A stretch of DNA of 64,000 bases, taken from Rotaria socialis (taxonomy: Eukaryota; Rotifera; Eurotatoria; Philodinida; Philodinidae). The position numbers and the translations under genes were made by a program. Numbering within the stretch: the stretch's first letter is position 1; each line of letters opens with the position of its first letter. Of the stretch, positions 12,329 to 23,627 are shown piece by piece. Below the pieces are notes generated by a model. That model did no database searches, was not told the origin of the DNA, and was given only the letters and a program-made list of their open reading frames with translations. The stretch covers positions 124,001 through 188,000 of the forward strand of contig CAJNYU010003364.1 in NCBI GenBank assembly GCA_905331475.1, written 5' to 3'.

Positions 12329-14254
12329 ATGGCTAGCGCAATGCAACGTAATTATGGACGTAATCGTAAACAGAAACGAACAGTCAGTGCACCATTCGGT
12401 GTGCAAATTCCATCATCACTGCAAGATCCGACAAATTCTACTTTTCAATGCAAACAACTCGAATCTTTGACAAACGACGACCATGCACGTGAAGTTGCTC
12501 TTAGACATTTACATGATCATGACAGATTTGTACATGTCTGGAACTCAACTAAACTTCATCCGAATACACGTCGTTTGATGCGTAAAGTTGCACAAATACA
12601 AACAATCAATGCTGTCTGCAATGGGTATAAGTGAAGCTAGAATCTTATATCTCTTTTTTAAACAAAATTTTTATTAGGTTCTATCGACTTCCGGATACTA
12701 CTAAAATAGATTTAAACAAACATAAAATGGCAAATGCTGCTCAAAGTACACGACAATATACTAATGATTATGAATATGATGAAGCTCTTCAACAACGTAG
12801 CTGTGAACAAGCAACTCAAATACTTGTTGTTAATGGTGACTGTCTTGATGTTGCCATATGTTTGAAAACTAGATATCCAAAATCAAATACAGCTGTACTA
12901 AATATGGCTTCGTCGAGAAATCCTGGAGGTGGCTGGAAAAATGGTTTGTTTATCTTGATAGATATATTTTATAGCTATGAAATATGTTGTCATATTTAGG
13001 CGCTGGTGCACAAGAGGAAAATCTTCATCGTCGCACAAATATGTTTCAATGTCTTGAAGACCCTTATAATGATTTGGAAGGTCTAAGAGATTGGAACTAT
13101 TATGTACCTGAAGTAAATTTTTAGAAACTTTTCCGTATCTGATAAAAAAAAGAGTTCTTTTTCAGTTTGGTGGTATTTATTCTCCCGATGTATGTGTTTT
13201 TCGTGGTTCAGAATCTAATGGTTATCCATTTTTCTCAAATGGCCCAGAATATATTTCGTTTATTTCTTGTGCTGGTTATTCTCATCCACCAACAGAAACG
13301 GATAAAAACGGAGAATTGAAATTAAGTGGAAAACATGTGATACAAAATACAAAACAAAAAATGGAAAGTATTTTCAAAATTGCACTCGAAAATAATCATG
13401 ATATTCTGATCTTATCAGCATTAGGATGGTAATCATTACCTTGTTTACTAAATTATATTTATAAAATATATGAAATTCCAACTTGGAGTCTAGTGGTTCT
13501 TTTTCAGTTGGCAAAAGAAAAGACTAGACTCTATTATGTATCAGCTAAGAACCTAATGTATCTGAGCAAGAATTTATTCACACGGTTCTGAAAAAGAGAT
13601 AGAGTGAAAATCGTATATTATTTTACACAACTAACACCAGTGCTTTTTGAATCTTTTAAAACTAATACTAAATGACGAAAAGTCGTTTTAAAATATATCA
13701 CAGAGAACTTCATACAAAGTGATTAATTTAATATTACTTTATACAAAAATAGTCATTCTACTAATAGAAAAAATTAAATTCAAGTTCACCATTTGATTGT
13801 AAAACAAGATCTTATAGATTTAGATTCATTTTTTCTTATTGAAATCTAATTTTCCTGTATACGATTGGCAAGATATAAAACTTTCTTATTCGTTTATTTC
13901 TAATTGACTTATCATAAATTTCGAATAATATTGATACGGATATTAATTAGCTGTTTTTTTAATTTAGTGGTGCTTTTCAAAATCCTCCTAAACATATTGG
14001 TAAACTTTCAAAATTGTTATCTATAATAAAAAAAAATAATGTCCTTTGTAATTATAGCACAGTTATTTCACGAAGTAATTGCAACAAAATATAGAAGATC
14101 ATTTAAATACATTGTTTTTGCTATCATCAATGATCACAATGCTAATAAAGCTCATAATCCAACTGGTAACATTCAACCGTTTGCTGAAGTTTTTCTAGTA
14201 GATACTCTATCTATTGACGAACTTCAAGAAAGACTTTCTCAATCAGTAGAATAA
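12329..14254 (+). CDS. microbial-type poly(ADP-ribose) glycohydrolase (TIGR02452 family)
   Basis: Predicted ADP-ribose-chain hydrolase with a macrodomain-like fold, acting on poly(ADP-ribosyl)ated proteins, typically after DNA damage. Six exons close in frame to 388 residues: 12329-12624, 12678-12943, 13000-13112, 13166-13428, 13968-13999 and 14058-14254. The catalytic signature GGG-x7-QEE is exact (GGG at 182-184, QEE at 192-194) within NPGGGWKNGAGAQEENLHRR. Further family blocks are AVLNMASSRNPGGGW, the GGIYSPDVCVFR region, and LGCGAFQNPP followed by FKYIVFAI. The long N-terminus (1-110) is basic and not recognised. Intron 13429-13967 (539 nt) is unusually long, and one exon is only 32 nt. 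PAXX starts 80 bp downstream on the same strand. The family is commonest in bacteria, fungi, plants and protists, so a horizontal origin followed by intron gain is possible. An alternative upstream in-frame TTG start exists, but ATG 12329 is preferred. Confidence 0.88.
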
Positions 14255-14334
14255 AGCATAATTACTTGTTTTCATTTTTTTTTGTTTAAAATATGTCTGT
14301 AAACATCACTATTTCTCTCTAGATAAATATATAA
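14250..14334 (+). promoter_or_regulatory. operon-like intercistronic junction: polyadenylation signal plus trans-splice acceptor
   Basis: AATAAA at 14250-14255 overlaps the stop codon (TAA 14252-14254) of the upstream gene. About 66 nt further, a pyrimidine-rich acceptor TTTCTCTCTAG ends at 14322, only 12 nt before the ATG of PAXX. No matching 5' donor is needed if a spliced leader is added here. Poly(A) signal and trans-splice acceptor at this spacing is the layout of nematode and rotifer operons. A 5'-UTR cis-intron or an independent promoter in 80 bp is the alternative. Confidence 0.55.
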
Positions 14335-15118
14335 ATGTCTTCAGCATTTGTTGAACTTCTTCAAAAATCAAATCTTGATTATATTATCACACGAAAAACT
14401 TTCAAAATTGCTTCACATAATGATGATATTATATTTGCTTCATTCGTTGATATGAAAACAAATACATTACAAGTAAAACAATAGACAAAGAAATTTACTT
14501 TTGTGAAGAACGAAACTATTTTTTCTTCAGTTAGTTGCATGCTTGGATAAATTAGGGTCTGTTACACTATGGTCAACAACATTAGATGAACGTGCATTTC
14601 AATTAAATGCACGTCTTTTAGATTTAACCGAACTTGGTGAAACTATGACTTTTCTTGCTGAGCGTTTAAACGAATCTGACTTTACTCTTGTCAAAGCTGC
14701 ATCAACAAAAATTGTTGGCGAACATAATGTTTCACAAATCAATGCAACATTTATACATTCTAAAACTAAACAATCAATAACTCTTCAACTATATGAAAAT
14801 ATGAATGATGCCGAAAAAGCTGCATTTCTAAGTCGACTTTTTTTACATGCTTATAAACGCAATGAACAATTATCGACCGACATTAAAACACAACAATTAC
14901 GTATCAAAGAATTATCAACTAAAAACGAGCGTGAACAATCACGTTCAACTGGTACTGGTGGAGTTTTTGATAGTAATCAATTATTTAATTCAAATAATCA
15001 AAAGATTGATTTGATAAAATCTCAAGAACGTACAAAAATGAGTTTAATTAATCCAACTGCAAAACGACGTAAAAAAGCGACTGGTATTAGTTACGGTGAT
15101 GATGATGACAGTGATTAG
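14335..15118 (+). CDS. PAXX: PAXX, non-homologous end-joining factor (XRCC4/XLF paralogue)
   Basis: Accessory factor that binds Ku at DNA double-strand breaks and promotes end joining in the nucleus. Two exons, 14335-14472 and 14531-15118, give 241 residues, close to the usual 200-odd. The N-terminal half (about 1-120) fits the XRCC4-superfamily head domain: beta strands with TFKIASHNDD, VTLWSTTLDE and FTLVKAASTKIV. A helical coiled-coil stretch follows (about 130-165). The decisive part is the C-terminus: SLINPTAKRRKKATGISYGD near the end matches the Ku-binding motif of vertebrate PAXX (LINP, a lysine-rich stretch, then a glycine and aromatic-acidic tail). It ends in an acidic run. It sits directly downstream of the PARG-like gene and may share its transcript. 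The family call rests mainly on the C-terminal motif plus domain order, since head-domain sequence conservation is low. Confidence 0.83.
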
Positions 15119-15862
15119 AATTAATTTTATTAATAATTTGTATTTATAGAATTGCTTAAATGTTTAAAAAGAATTCATATTTTATATAAGAGAATTAATG
15201 AATATTTATTTCTATTATTTCTTTGCCAATCTAAAGGTTTATTTTTCTCTAGATAATATTGACAGAATAATAATCAATATCGAAACTTAATCAAATCATA
15301 TAGATTTAATATTAAACTGAACAGAGACAACCGTATGAAGATATAATTGAATGTTTTTATTAATATTTCAAATGATCGCTCATTTTTCATTTTTCAACAA
15401 AAAAAAAAGTGACATCTGATTAAAACAATATGTTTATTTCTTAATTAAAAAGTCAATTCTCAACATACGAGTGACCTCATGACTCTTTAAAATGCTTAAA
15501 TTTGAGAGGAAAACAGAGTTTTGTAGGCAGTCGGACGTAAATTGTCAGGCATTCAATAGATAGCAAATATGTCTTCTTTCATTTCCCGCATAATCTTTAA
15601 TCGTCACTTAGAATTATGTGTAGGCACGACGAGAGAACACTGAAAAGAATTGGTACTTCACCTTTTCATTCCGATCGAAGTCTATCATTGACAAAATGAA
15701 AAACGACATCAAGCGAGAAAATTAAAATAAATCCTTCATTATATTCATCTTCATCATTGATGATCTTTCTACTAACAATCTTCTCAAAAACAACAAGAAC
15801 TGAAAATGTTCATTGTACATGGAAACATTTTCAATACTAAGAAAACTTTATTTTAGATTACA
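15119..15862. other. intergenic with NAE1 5' acceptor
   Basis: AT-rich, no gene. A splice acceptor (TTTATTTTAG, AG at 15855-15856) lies 6 nt before the NAE1 start codon, consistent with trans-splicing or a 5'-UTR intron. Confidence 0.55.
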
Positions 15863-17958
15863 ATGAGTAACATATCTGGACCCGATACGAAACAAATTCA
15901 ATATGATCGCCAACTTCGTCTTTGGGGTGATCATGGGCAAAAAGCTTTAGAAGCCGGGCGTGTATGTTTAATCGGTGCGAATGCATTAAGCACTGAAATT
16001 CTTAAAGCTCTTGTTTTACCAGGCCTCGGTTCATTTACAATAATTGATCATCAACTGGTAACATTAGAAGATTGTGGTTCAAATTTTTTCGTCCATCCAT
16101 CGATGATTGATCAACCACGTGCTCGTGTTACTTGTGAACTATTAAAACAGCTTAATCCTGATGTACATGGTACATATGTTGATAAACCATCTATTGATGA
16201 TTTACTCAAACAAAATACATTTGATTTTGCTCAATTTAATGTTGTAATAACTGCTAATCTTCCATTAAATACACTAGTTACACTTTCTACTCATTTATGG
16301 TCACTTAAAATACCTTTACTTGTTGCTCGAGCTTATGGGTAATTGAAGAAATTTCAATGCTTATTTATTAAATTTATTTTTCATTTAGCTTTATTGGTAC
16401 GATTCGTCTTCAAGTGGTTGAACATTATATAATCGAAGCTCATCCCGATGATACAATACCTGATCTTCGTCTTGATCGTCCATTAAAATCATTTGTTAAT
16501 CATTGTAATTCAGTCGATTTTAATAGTTTAACGCGTGAACAACATTTACATATGCCATCACTTATTATTCTATATAAAACATTACAACAGTGGCAAAAAC
16601 AAACTAATCGAATCGATATTCCACATACACGTAAAGAAAGAGATGAATTTAAACAAATTCTTGAACAATTATCTCATCATTCAGTTTATGATGTTAGTGA
16701 TTCGAATAAATCTTTAGAAAATTTTGATGAAGCTAAACGAGTAATACCATCTCGTCTTGTCAATACAACTATTCCATCGGCAATAAATAATCTATTTCAA
16801 GATCGTTCTTGCTTAGAATTGTCAAATCAATCACATATGTTTTGGTTTATTATAAATGCAATGAAATTATTTACCCAGAATGAAGGTCAAGGTTTATTAC
16901 CTGTGCGTGGTGAAGTACCTGATATGATAACAAATACAAGTTCATATGTTAAATTAGTTGAGATTTATCAAGAACAAGCAAAAAAGGATTGTGAAACAAT
17001 TCATAATTATTTAATTGATTTATTAAAACAACATAATCGATTTTCAACAATGTCATCGAATGAAGCAGCTACGTTACATGAACTTGTTCATACCTACTGT
17101 AAAAATGCAACATTTTTAAATGTTATGAGAACAGCATCGATTAAAAATGAAGATGATTCATTAAAAAAACTAATCGAACAAATCCCATTAGAATCATCGT
17201 CGGATGAATCAGAATCAGAAGTTTCCTGGTAAGTTCCTCACTTTGGGAAAAAACATATAAGAAAGACATTGAAGTAGACAGAGAAGAAGTCTACCGTTCC
17301 TTCTCACAATAATAGAACTTGGTCATGTAGGATCATAGACTATATAATAGATCGCAAGGTATCCTATACTAGAAAACTAAGATCGATAGAGCTAATTATA
17401 AGCCAGTGAAGTGTCATTTTAATATCTACACTGGTTTCTTGTTGGTTTTCTTAAAGACTAAATAGAGTATGATGAATGATGTTTGCCTTAAAATAGATAA
17501 AATGAAACTATCTGTCTATGCTGAGAGAAATAATAGACTACATCATATTTTATATTTTAATTTGTTTTTAGTGAAATTTACGAATTATTTTTAGGTACAT
17601 TGGTTTACGTCTATGTGATGCATTCTATGAAAAATTTAATCGTTATCCAGGTGAATTTCCTCTATCGACCAATGATGAAACAAATTCAGATCAAAGACAA
17701 CTTGAAATAGATTTCAATGATTTAAAACAAATCGGAAGACAATTATTAAATTCGGATAGGCAACAAAGTTCTATACGAGAAAATATACTTCAAGAATTAT
17801 GTCGATATGGTGCATCAGAGCTTCATTCTATTTCAGCATTTATTGGTGGATGTTGTGCACAAGAAGCCATTAAATTAATTACACATCAATATACACCAGT
17901 CGATAATGTATTAGTGTACAATGGTATTCGTCAATCTGCAAATGTATTTAAATTATAA
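15863..17958 (+). CDS. NAE1: NEDD8-activating enzyme E1 regulatory subunit (APP-BP1/ULA1)
   Basis: Pairs with UBA3 to form the E1 that adenylates NEDD8 and starts cullin neddylation. Three exons, 15863-16338, 16389-17228 and 17595-17958, give 559 residues (human protein 534). The N-terminus QIQYDRQLRLWGDHGQKAL, followed by VCLIGANALSTEILKALVLPGLGSF, is the family's Rossmann-like adenylation region. The C-terminus is equally typical: RYGASELHSISAFIGGCCAQ (about 509-528), then EAIKLITHQYTP and ending in FKL. As in other NAE1 proteins, this subunit lacks its own catalytic cysteine; that residue is supplied by UBA3. A short acidic serine-rich stretch (SSSDESESEV) near residue 433 looks like a lineage-specific insertion in the loop interrupted by the 366-nt intron 17229-17594. 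Confidence 0.95.
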
Positions 17959-18701
17959 GTGATCATATGCAACAAATACGATCAGTGACTTTGATCGATA
18001 GAAAACAGAAATTCTTTGGGTTGTGTGATTTCTAGGACAAATCTAGACAAGAGTTCTTCGTTTTTTTTTTACACTAACACAAAATATTCGTTAACATTCC
18101 TTTGATTACACTTATTATTAAGATTTCGTTAAACAAGGAAAACCAACAATTGAGAATAACATTTTTCATTATTATATTGCTAAATAATAACACGGAACGG
18201 CGATGTTGAAAGATCAATACACATGTATAACCTTGTTTAATATTATATATCCACCATGACTGACTTTAAGTTAAATTATATCTGCTTTGCCATTTCTTTT
18301 GAAGTATTCGGAGACAACATATCCTTGAACTTTGTCTAATCGCATAAAGCAAGCAGATTAAATCTTTCTTATTGATTCTGAATAAACTTTTATTTTTTCT
18401 CTTTCGACATCAGTGATATGCAAAACAAATACATGAAATTCCGCTAGACCACATAGTTGACTTCTAAAATAATCAACTCGTTGTTTTTTTGAAATCTCGA
18501 TGTTTTTAAAAATTGAGCCTTTTGTACTAGATAACTTTTTTTTTCAAGTCGGAGCCTAACAAATGTTAGAAAGCTTAACAACATATATTTCGAAAAAGGA
18601 AGCCTTTTGCTATTTGATAAATGTGTATGTGTTCATTAATTTTGAGCAATATAAAATAAAGTGTACCGAACCGTAAGAATATGAACAAAGAAAATACGAA
18701 C
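17959..18701. other. intergenic, convergent 3' ends
   Basis: Between NAE1 (+) and a putative small minus-strand gene. AT-rich with T-runs; no coding frame with support. Confidence 0.5.
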
Positions 18702-19049
18702 TCAATTTTTGTTGTTGCCGTTTTCTGTGTTATTTATTTTCAAACGTGTGACATCATCGGAATATGGTGAAAAAGCGTTGATTACGGTTACGAAATGGCC
18801 CAACATTGAACAATAGCAAACAGTGTAATCTGCTTCGGAAGAACTAATATTTTCTATGAAACGTGAGAGTAAATTTAATTTAACTTCTGGCACTGGAAAG
18901 AGCATTATTGAAGCAGCAATATCATCGTTAAATATGCTTTTAGCAGTCTCTTTTAACACTAAAAAAGAAACTTCACAAAAGTCAGAGAATGATGCTGCTC
19001 AGACTCGTTCTGCAAAAATACTTTCGATGCAAAGTTGTGATTCAACCAT
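18702..19049 (-). CDS. small hypothetical protein, two exons
   Basis: I do not recognise this gene. On the minus strand, ATG at 19047-19049 opens exon 19022-19049, followed by a 63-nt GT-AG intron (18959-19021, ending TTCTTTTTTAG) and exon 18702-18958. The phase closes to 94 residues. The protein mixes hydrophobic and acidic stretches (SIFNDDIAASIMLFPVPEVK, then SMLGHFVTVINAFSPYSDDV) with a hydrophilic Asn-rich tail. There is no signal peptide and no membrane segment. The intron length is typical of the window, which is the main reason to take it seriously. A plus-strand frame (18856-19062) overlaps it antisense and is not favoured. Confidence 0.35.
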
Positions 19050-19533
19050 ACTGCTACTTTAAAAAAATTCGACGGAAGTAACCGTCAGCAGTATGATCTT
19101 AAACTTGGATATTTATCACTTATTTTTATGCAGGCTATCAAAAATTATTAATAGAAAATTATATTTTACAAAATGAATAAATCTTTTTGAGGGTTAGTGT
19201 TTTCACGAATGTTTTTATATTTCAAATAAAAGTTACGAGGCATCTGTCACTTTCGAGTATTAATAAAAAGTAAGTCGTTTATTGGTTGTTTTGTTTATCT
19301 CTTCATCGAAGGCTTCAGATATATATTTTTCTGGGTTTTTTTCTTTCAGTTCTTCTCGTCAGATTTATGTTCTTTACCATTCTGAGTATTTTTTTCGCTG
19401 ATGTCATTCAGTGATTTACGACGAACGGAGAAACTATTTATGTAGAACCGATTCACGGCTTTTCTTACTTTACTTGCATTTGTATTCATATTTCAGACGA
19501 AATTCACTGGTTTTCTGGCTTACATTACAAAAT
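19050..19533. other. divergent intergenic region upstream of the GST
   Basis: Would contain the promoters of the small minus-strand gene and the GST. A trans-splice-like acceptor (CATATTTCAG, AG at 19495-19496) lies 37 nt before the GST ATG. Nothing else recognisable. Confidence 0.45.
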
Positions 19534-20219
19534 ATGTCATCGGCAACTGTACGCAAACTGCATTATTTTGATGGACGAGGTCGAGCTGAAGCTATTCGAT
19601 TGATTTTAGCTCTTGGTAATGAAAAAATTGAAGAGAATCGTTATACATTTGATGAATGGCCAAAGATTAAGCCTGAAATGCCATTAGGTCAACTTCCTGT
19701 ATTAGGTATCTCTATTTTATATGATTATAGAATTTCTTTTATTAAAAATTTGGTATTTGATTAGAAATCAATGGTGAAAAATTTCCTCAATCAGTAGCTA
19801 TTGCACGCTATCTTGCTCGGCAATTAAAACTCGGTGGCAAAAATGACCTTGAATCAATGAAATGTGACATTATTGTTGATACAATGCAAGAAATCAATGA
19901 GGGATACTATCGAGCATGGTTCCATATTAAGGATGAGCAAGAGAAAAAAGAAGAACAAAAGATATTTATTAATGAAGTTATGCCTAAAAAATTGCAAGGA
20001 GCTGAAAAACTTATGGCTGCATATGGTAATGGAGTATGGACTGTTGGTGACAATCCAACATGGGCTGATTTAGTCGTGTATGACACGATAGAAAATCTTC
20101 TTAAAATGGATGGCCAATTATTGGATAAACATTCTATATTGAAAACAAATCGTGAAGCTGTGGCAAAATTACCGAAACTTGCTGAATATCTTGCCAATAG
20201 AAAAGAAACATCATTTTAA
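19534..20219 (+). CDS. glutathione S-transferase, sigma class
   Basis: Cytosolic enzyme conjugating glutathione to electrophiles; the sigma class also includes haematopoietic prostaglandin D synthases. Two exons, 19534-19705 and 19765-20219, give 208 residues, the normal length. The N-terminal thioredoxin-like domain starts KLHYFDGRGRAEAIRLILAL; the catalytic tyrosine is expected at Tyr11, in the position used by sigma GSTs. The glutathione site is completed by QLPVLEINGEKFPQSVAIAR, which contains the glutamine-serine pair that binds the gamma-glutamyl group. The C-terminal helical domain contains NPTWADLVVYDTIENLLK, matching the family's N-capping region. The ATG at 19534 is preferred because it begins at the expected N-terminus; the frame is open further upstream but that part shows no homology. 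Confidence 0.93.
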
Positions 20220-22104
20220 ATGGAAATCTTACTTTTTGAAACAACATTTAATATAACATTATTTTTAAGCAGTTTTCTCTTTTGACACAATAAATAGATT
20301 TTAATAAACAAAACACCGTTCTGTTTTATTCAACTTATTTATTTTATTTCACCAGTTGATGCCAATTAAAGACAGCTAATGAGCTATTTATTTGGAAGTA
20401 AAATTCACTAAAAGAAGCAGCAAACTATGATATAGCAATTTCACTATTAAATTCTCTAATTATTTTAATTAACGCCATTGATTCAAAACAACATATGACA
20501 TAATACAGCAGTCCTCTTATAATACATTGTAATGAAAGGTGTGTTACTCACACTAAGCAAAATAATCTCATTTTTATCTAGCAGAATAGGATACGGTAAT
20601 TGATCAAATCGATAATTTCTATGGTCTATTACATGTTTTCTTCGTTTTCAATACCCTCAATAATAATGGTGAAAATCGAACGTTGATTCAATTATCAGCT
20701 AGGAGAATATGCAACTAAAATGGTACACATGTGTCATACTTAGACAAGTTCAAATTAAAAATAAATTTAGCTTTGTCTTTTTTAGCAAGTCCTTCTTAGT
20801 ATGCCATGAAAGCATGTAGATGTATATAGTCATTTTTATTGTCATTCCTAAGCTTTTTCCTATTGAAAACGTTTTTTTCACCAAATGTCATCATGATTTT
20901 AAAGGCACATGTTTAATTATTTGAATAACCACAAACATGCTGCAAAAATTCAATATAGTTTTTATGAAGCAAATAAAGCTAATTTATAGCTCTTCTATTG
21001 AATACGAATTATGCTTGGTAGAATCGTTAAACTTAATAGAAATGTTGTTTTATTTTAGATGTCCATTCCAGTGGTTGTTGTTGTCAGAACGTTTTAGTGA
21101 AAAATATCATCAATGAATGCCTTCCATGAATTGCAATAATAAACATTGTTGTTGAGCATTTTTGTCTCTTCAGCAAAAGCAAAGAATAAATATCAAAAGT
21201 AAAAAAAGAAAATATTTATTAAAAAATAGATAAATTGATGATTGTAACATTTGGCATTGCTATTCAATTAATAATTAGCAAGTTGGTGCATGTGGTCAAA
21301 TGCAACAAGGAACGTGTCATGCTGCAAACAGTTTAAATATTGTTAAAAAACCATGCTTTAGTAAATAAGGCTGTTCTACTCCATCAACTTTTGAACTCTT
21401 TGGAGATCCATGTAAGTTTCTCAGTCGTATTTTCGTGGTGATTCACTTGATTTTTACTGAAGAAATGGTCAAGCTACATTTCGACAGTAAACTTTCACTT
21501 GATTTCACAGTAAAACATTACTGACAATCGATATCAATAAGACTTTGAAATATATTTTCATATAAATATGCATTGATGAAAATGAAAATGAAAACTAAAA
21601 AATTAAGTACGCACATGTATTTTTTAAAAGAATTTTTAATCGAAATTTATTGGAAATATGTTTTGAATGCTGAAGCTTGTTGAATATATTCTTTATACCT
21701 ATCGAAAAGTTTTTGTATCAATGGAAAGAAATTCATTTTGAACTTTAAATATACATCTTTTATTGAATCAACACATATAATAACCTCTTACCTAGAACTG
21801 ATTGTAATGTATAGAAAAAAAAAGAAAACCTTTTGATGCGGCAGTTTTTGTAGGTGACATCTAATTTTCAAATTAATATAGATAATATTCATTCAGAAAT
21901 GTATACTATGTTCTTATTTGATACCTATGTTAAAGATACATATTAACAATATTTTCTTCATGTGTCTTCTCATTTATGCATATAAAATTGGAGCTAAACA
22001 ACTTATAAATATGTAATTTCAATTTCTTTCAAACCCAATCTATTCAAATGGAAAGCAACCTGAATTTTTGTCCTCGATAAATTAGATCGCATATTGTTTG
22101 AATG

Positions 22105-22204
22105 NNNNNNNNNNNNNNNNNNNNNNNNNNNNNNNNNNNNNNNNNNNNNNNNNNNNNNNNNNNNNNNNNNNNNNNNNNNNNNNNNNNNNNNNNNNNNNNN
22201 NNNN
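22105..22204. other. assembly gap (100 N)
   Basis: One hundred consecutive N bases, a conventional placeholder for a gap of unknown size. Anything inferred across this point, including the absence of 5' exons of the dehydrogenase, is affected. Confidence 0.99.
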
Positions 22205-22770
22205 ACATACTTTTCGTCTGATGGAGCTATTTATATGAGATAAGAAATTGTTTTCTTTATTATATCTAAGTCTAATCATATAACATTTTCCTATTCAGTT
22301 TTTCATGCTGATGCAGAATATAGTACTTTGGCAATACTCAGAAAAGAGCTGAAATAAAAATTTGGCAATTTTTGTAAGAAAAACAAAATTTAACATAAAA
22401 ATATATTTTTCTCAGGTGTTCTCATTTCTTAAGATTTTCTCAGCCAGGCAGTAACTAAATCGAAATAAAAAGTACATATTCTTGACCAGCTTTTCTAGCT
22501 CTATCAAACCATATATAAATAAACGAGAAACAAAATTTACTCCAATTCTGCTTTAGCGGCACCTTAGACATTTTTAGAATCATTTCACTTCACTTTTCAT
22601 CGATTGAAATATGCTTCAAAAGAACCGAAAGCAACTACTTGGAATATGTATTGAAAGCTCTTTTTAAAAAGAGAGTGCACTGAAACATTCTTTTAACTCT
22701 TGTTTATGAACTGGTGAGCTAATGTAAGAATCATTTGAACTAATTATCTTATAAGATAGGGCGTGTACAC

Positions 22771-23400
22771 GATTTACTGTCCATTAATTGCTTCGAAGAA
22801 GATAACTTAATAAATGAGTAATGGTCTTGACAGTCAATCCCTTTTCTGAACAAAAAATTACATAAATGTTGAAAAACAAAAAAGTCACCAATGAGCAAAG
22901 TATTGAATAAATTTTCAGTTTAAAATGACGGATGCTCATCAAATTGAGGGGTAAGATAGTCATTAATATGACAAAATATATATATGAATCAAGCCTTGAT
23001 ATAAATTCAAAGAACATAATTTTCCTATCATACTCTTGCTAAAAATGTCTGCTATATTTACTGAATCTACCCCATGGTAAACGACAATTATGCTACCTCG
23101 ATTATCGATATTCCATCATTCTTAAAAGCTGCTGTACTTAGATATTTTCAGCGTCTACCAAAAAGTTGAACGTGCATTCATCTTTTTGGGTTTATTTATT
23201 AATCAATTCCTTATTCTCTTTGTTATTTCCTCGTATATTTGCTCGAATTCTTTTTTTTTCTTGATTGCGATAAAAGATTTTCTGTTCATTTCTATTATTC
23301 GAAGCAATCAATGGACAGTCAATCCTCAGCAGCAAAATTTATACTTTCTGTAGAAAAAAAAACAATTTTCTAAGAAAAACAATCAACGGACAGTAAATCC
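22771..23400. mobile_element. candidate inverted-repeat element (MITE-like)
   Basis: 22771-22797 (GATTTACTGTCCATTAATTG, then CTTCGAA) is an imperfect inverted repeat of 23298-23325 (TTCGAAGCAATCAATGGACA, then GTCAATCC). The same terminal word returns at 23381-23400 (AATCAACGGACAGTAAATCC) and a shorter copy GACAGTCAATCC at 22829-22840. No transposase coding is seen. It lies immediately upstream of the first visible exon of the truncated dehydrogenase. Confidence 0.5.
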
Positions 23401-23627
23401 TGTAAACCAATATAGGGATATCGAAATATGCATATACAATTCGATTCGGCGTTTAACTTTTCATAAACATATCAGTAAATAAAGAAAAGACTATATTAGA
23501 AAGAGCTTGTAATATATATTCTAGCATAGATGCTCTTTAACTTTTCAAATAGCATTGTTTGCATTGAAAATGAAGTAATAGAATTCGAGAAATTTGTACA
23601 TTATTTTCAATTAAATTATTTTCACAG

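Larger units (their letters stand above)
20220..23627. other. 3.4-kb gene-poor region with assembly gap
   Basis: No supported coding sequence. It contains a run of exactly 100 N (22105-22204), a scaffold gap of arbitrary length, and a candidate inverted-repeat element (22771-23400). The 5' exons of the downstream aldehyde dehydrogenase should lie here but were not found. Confidence 0.65.

Noticed and set aside
19907-20197. 96-codon frame antisense to the GST
   Set aside because: Mirror of conserved GST coding sequence; no independent support.
22082-22279. Open frame running through the N gap
   Set aside because: Open only because N codons are not stops.
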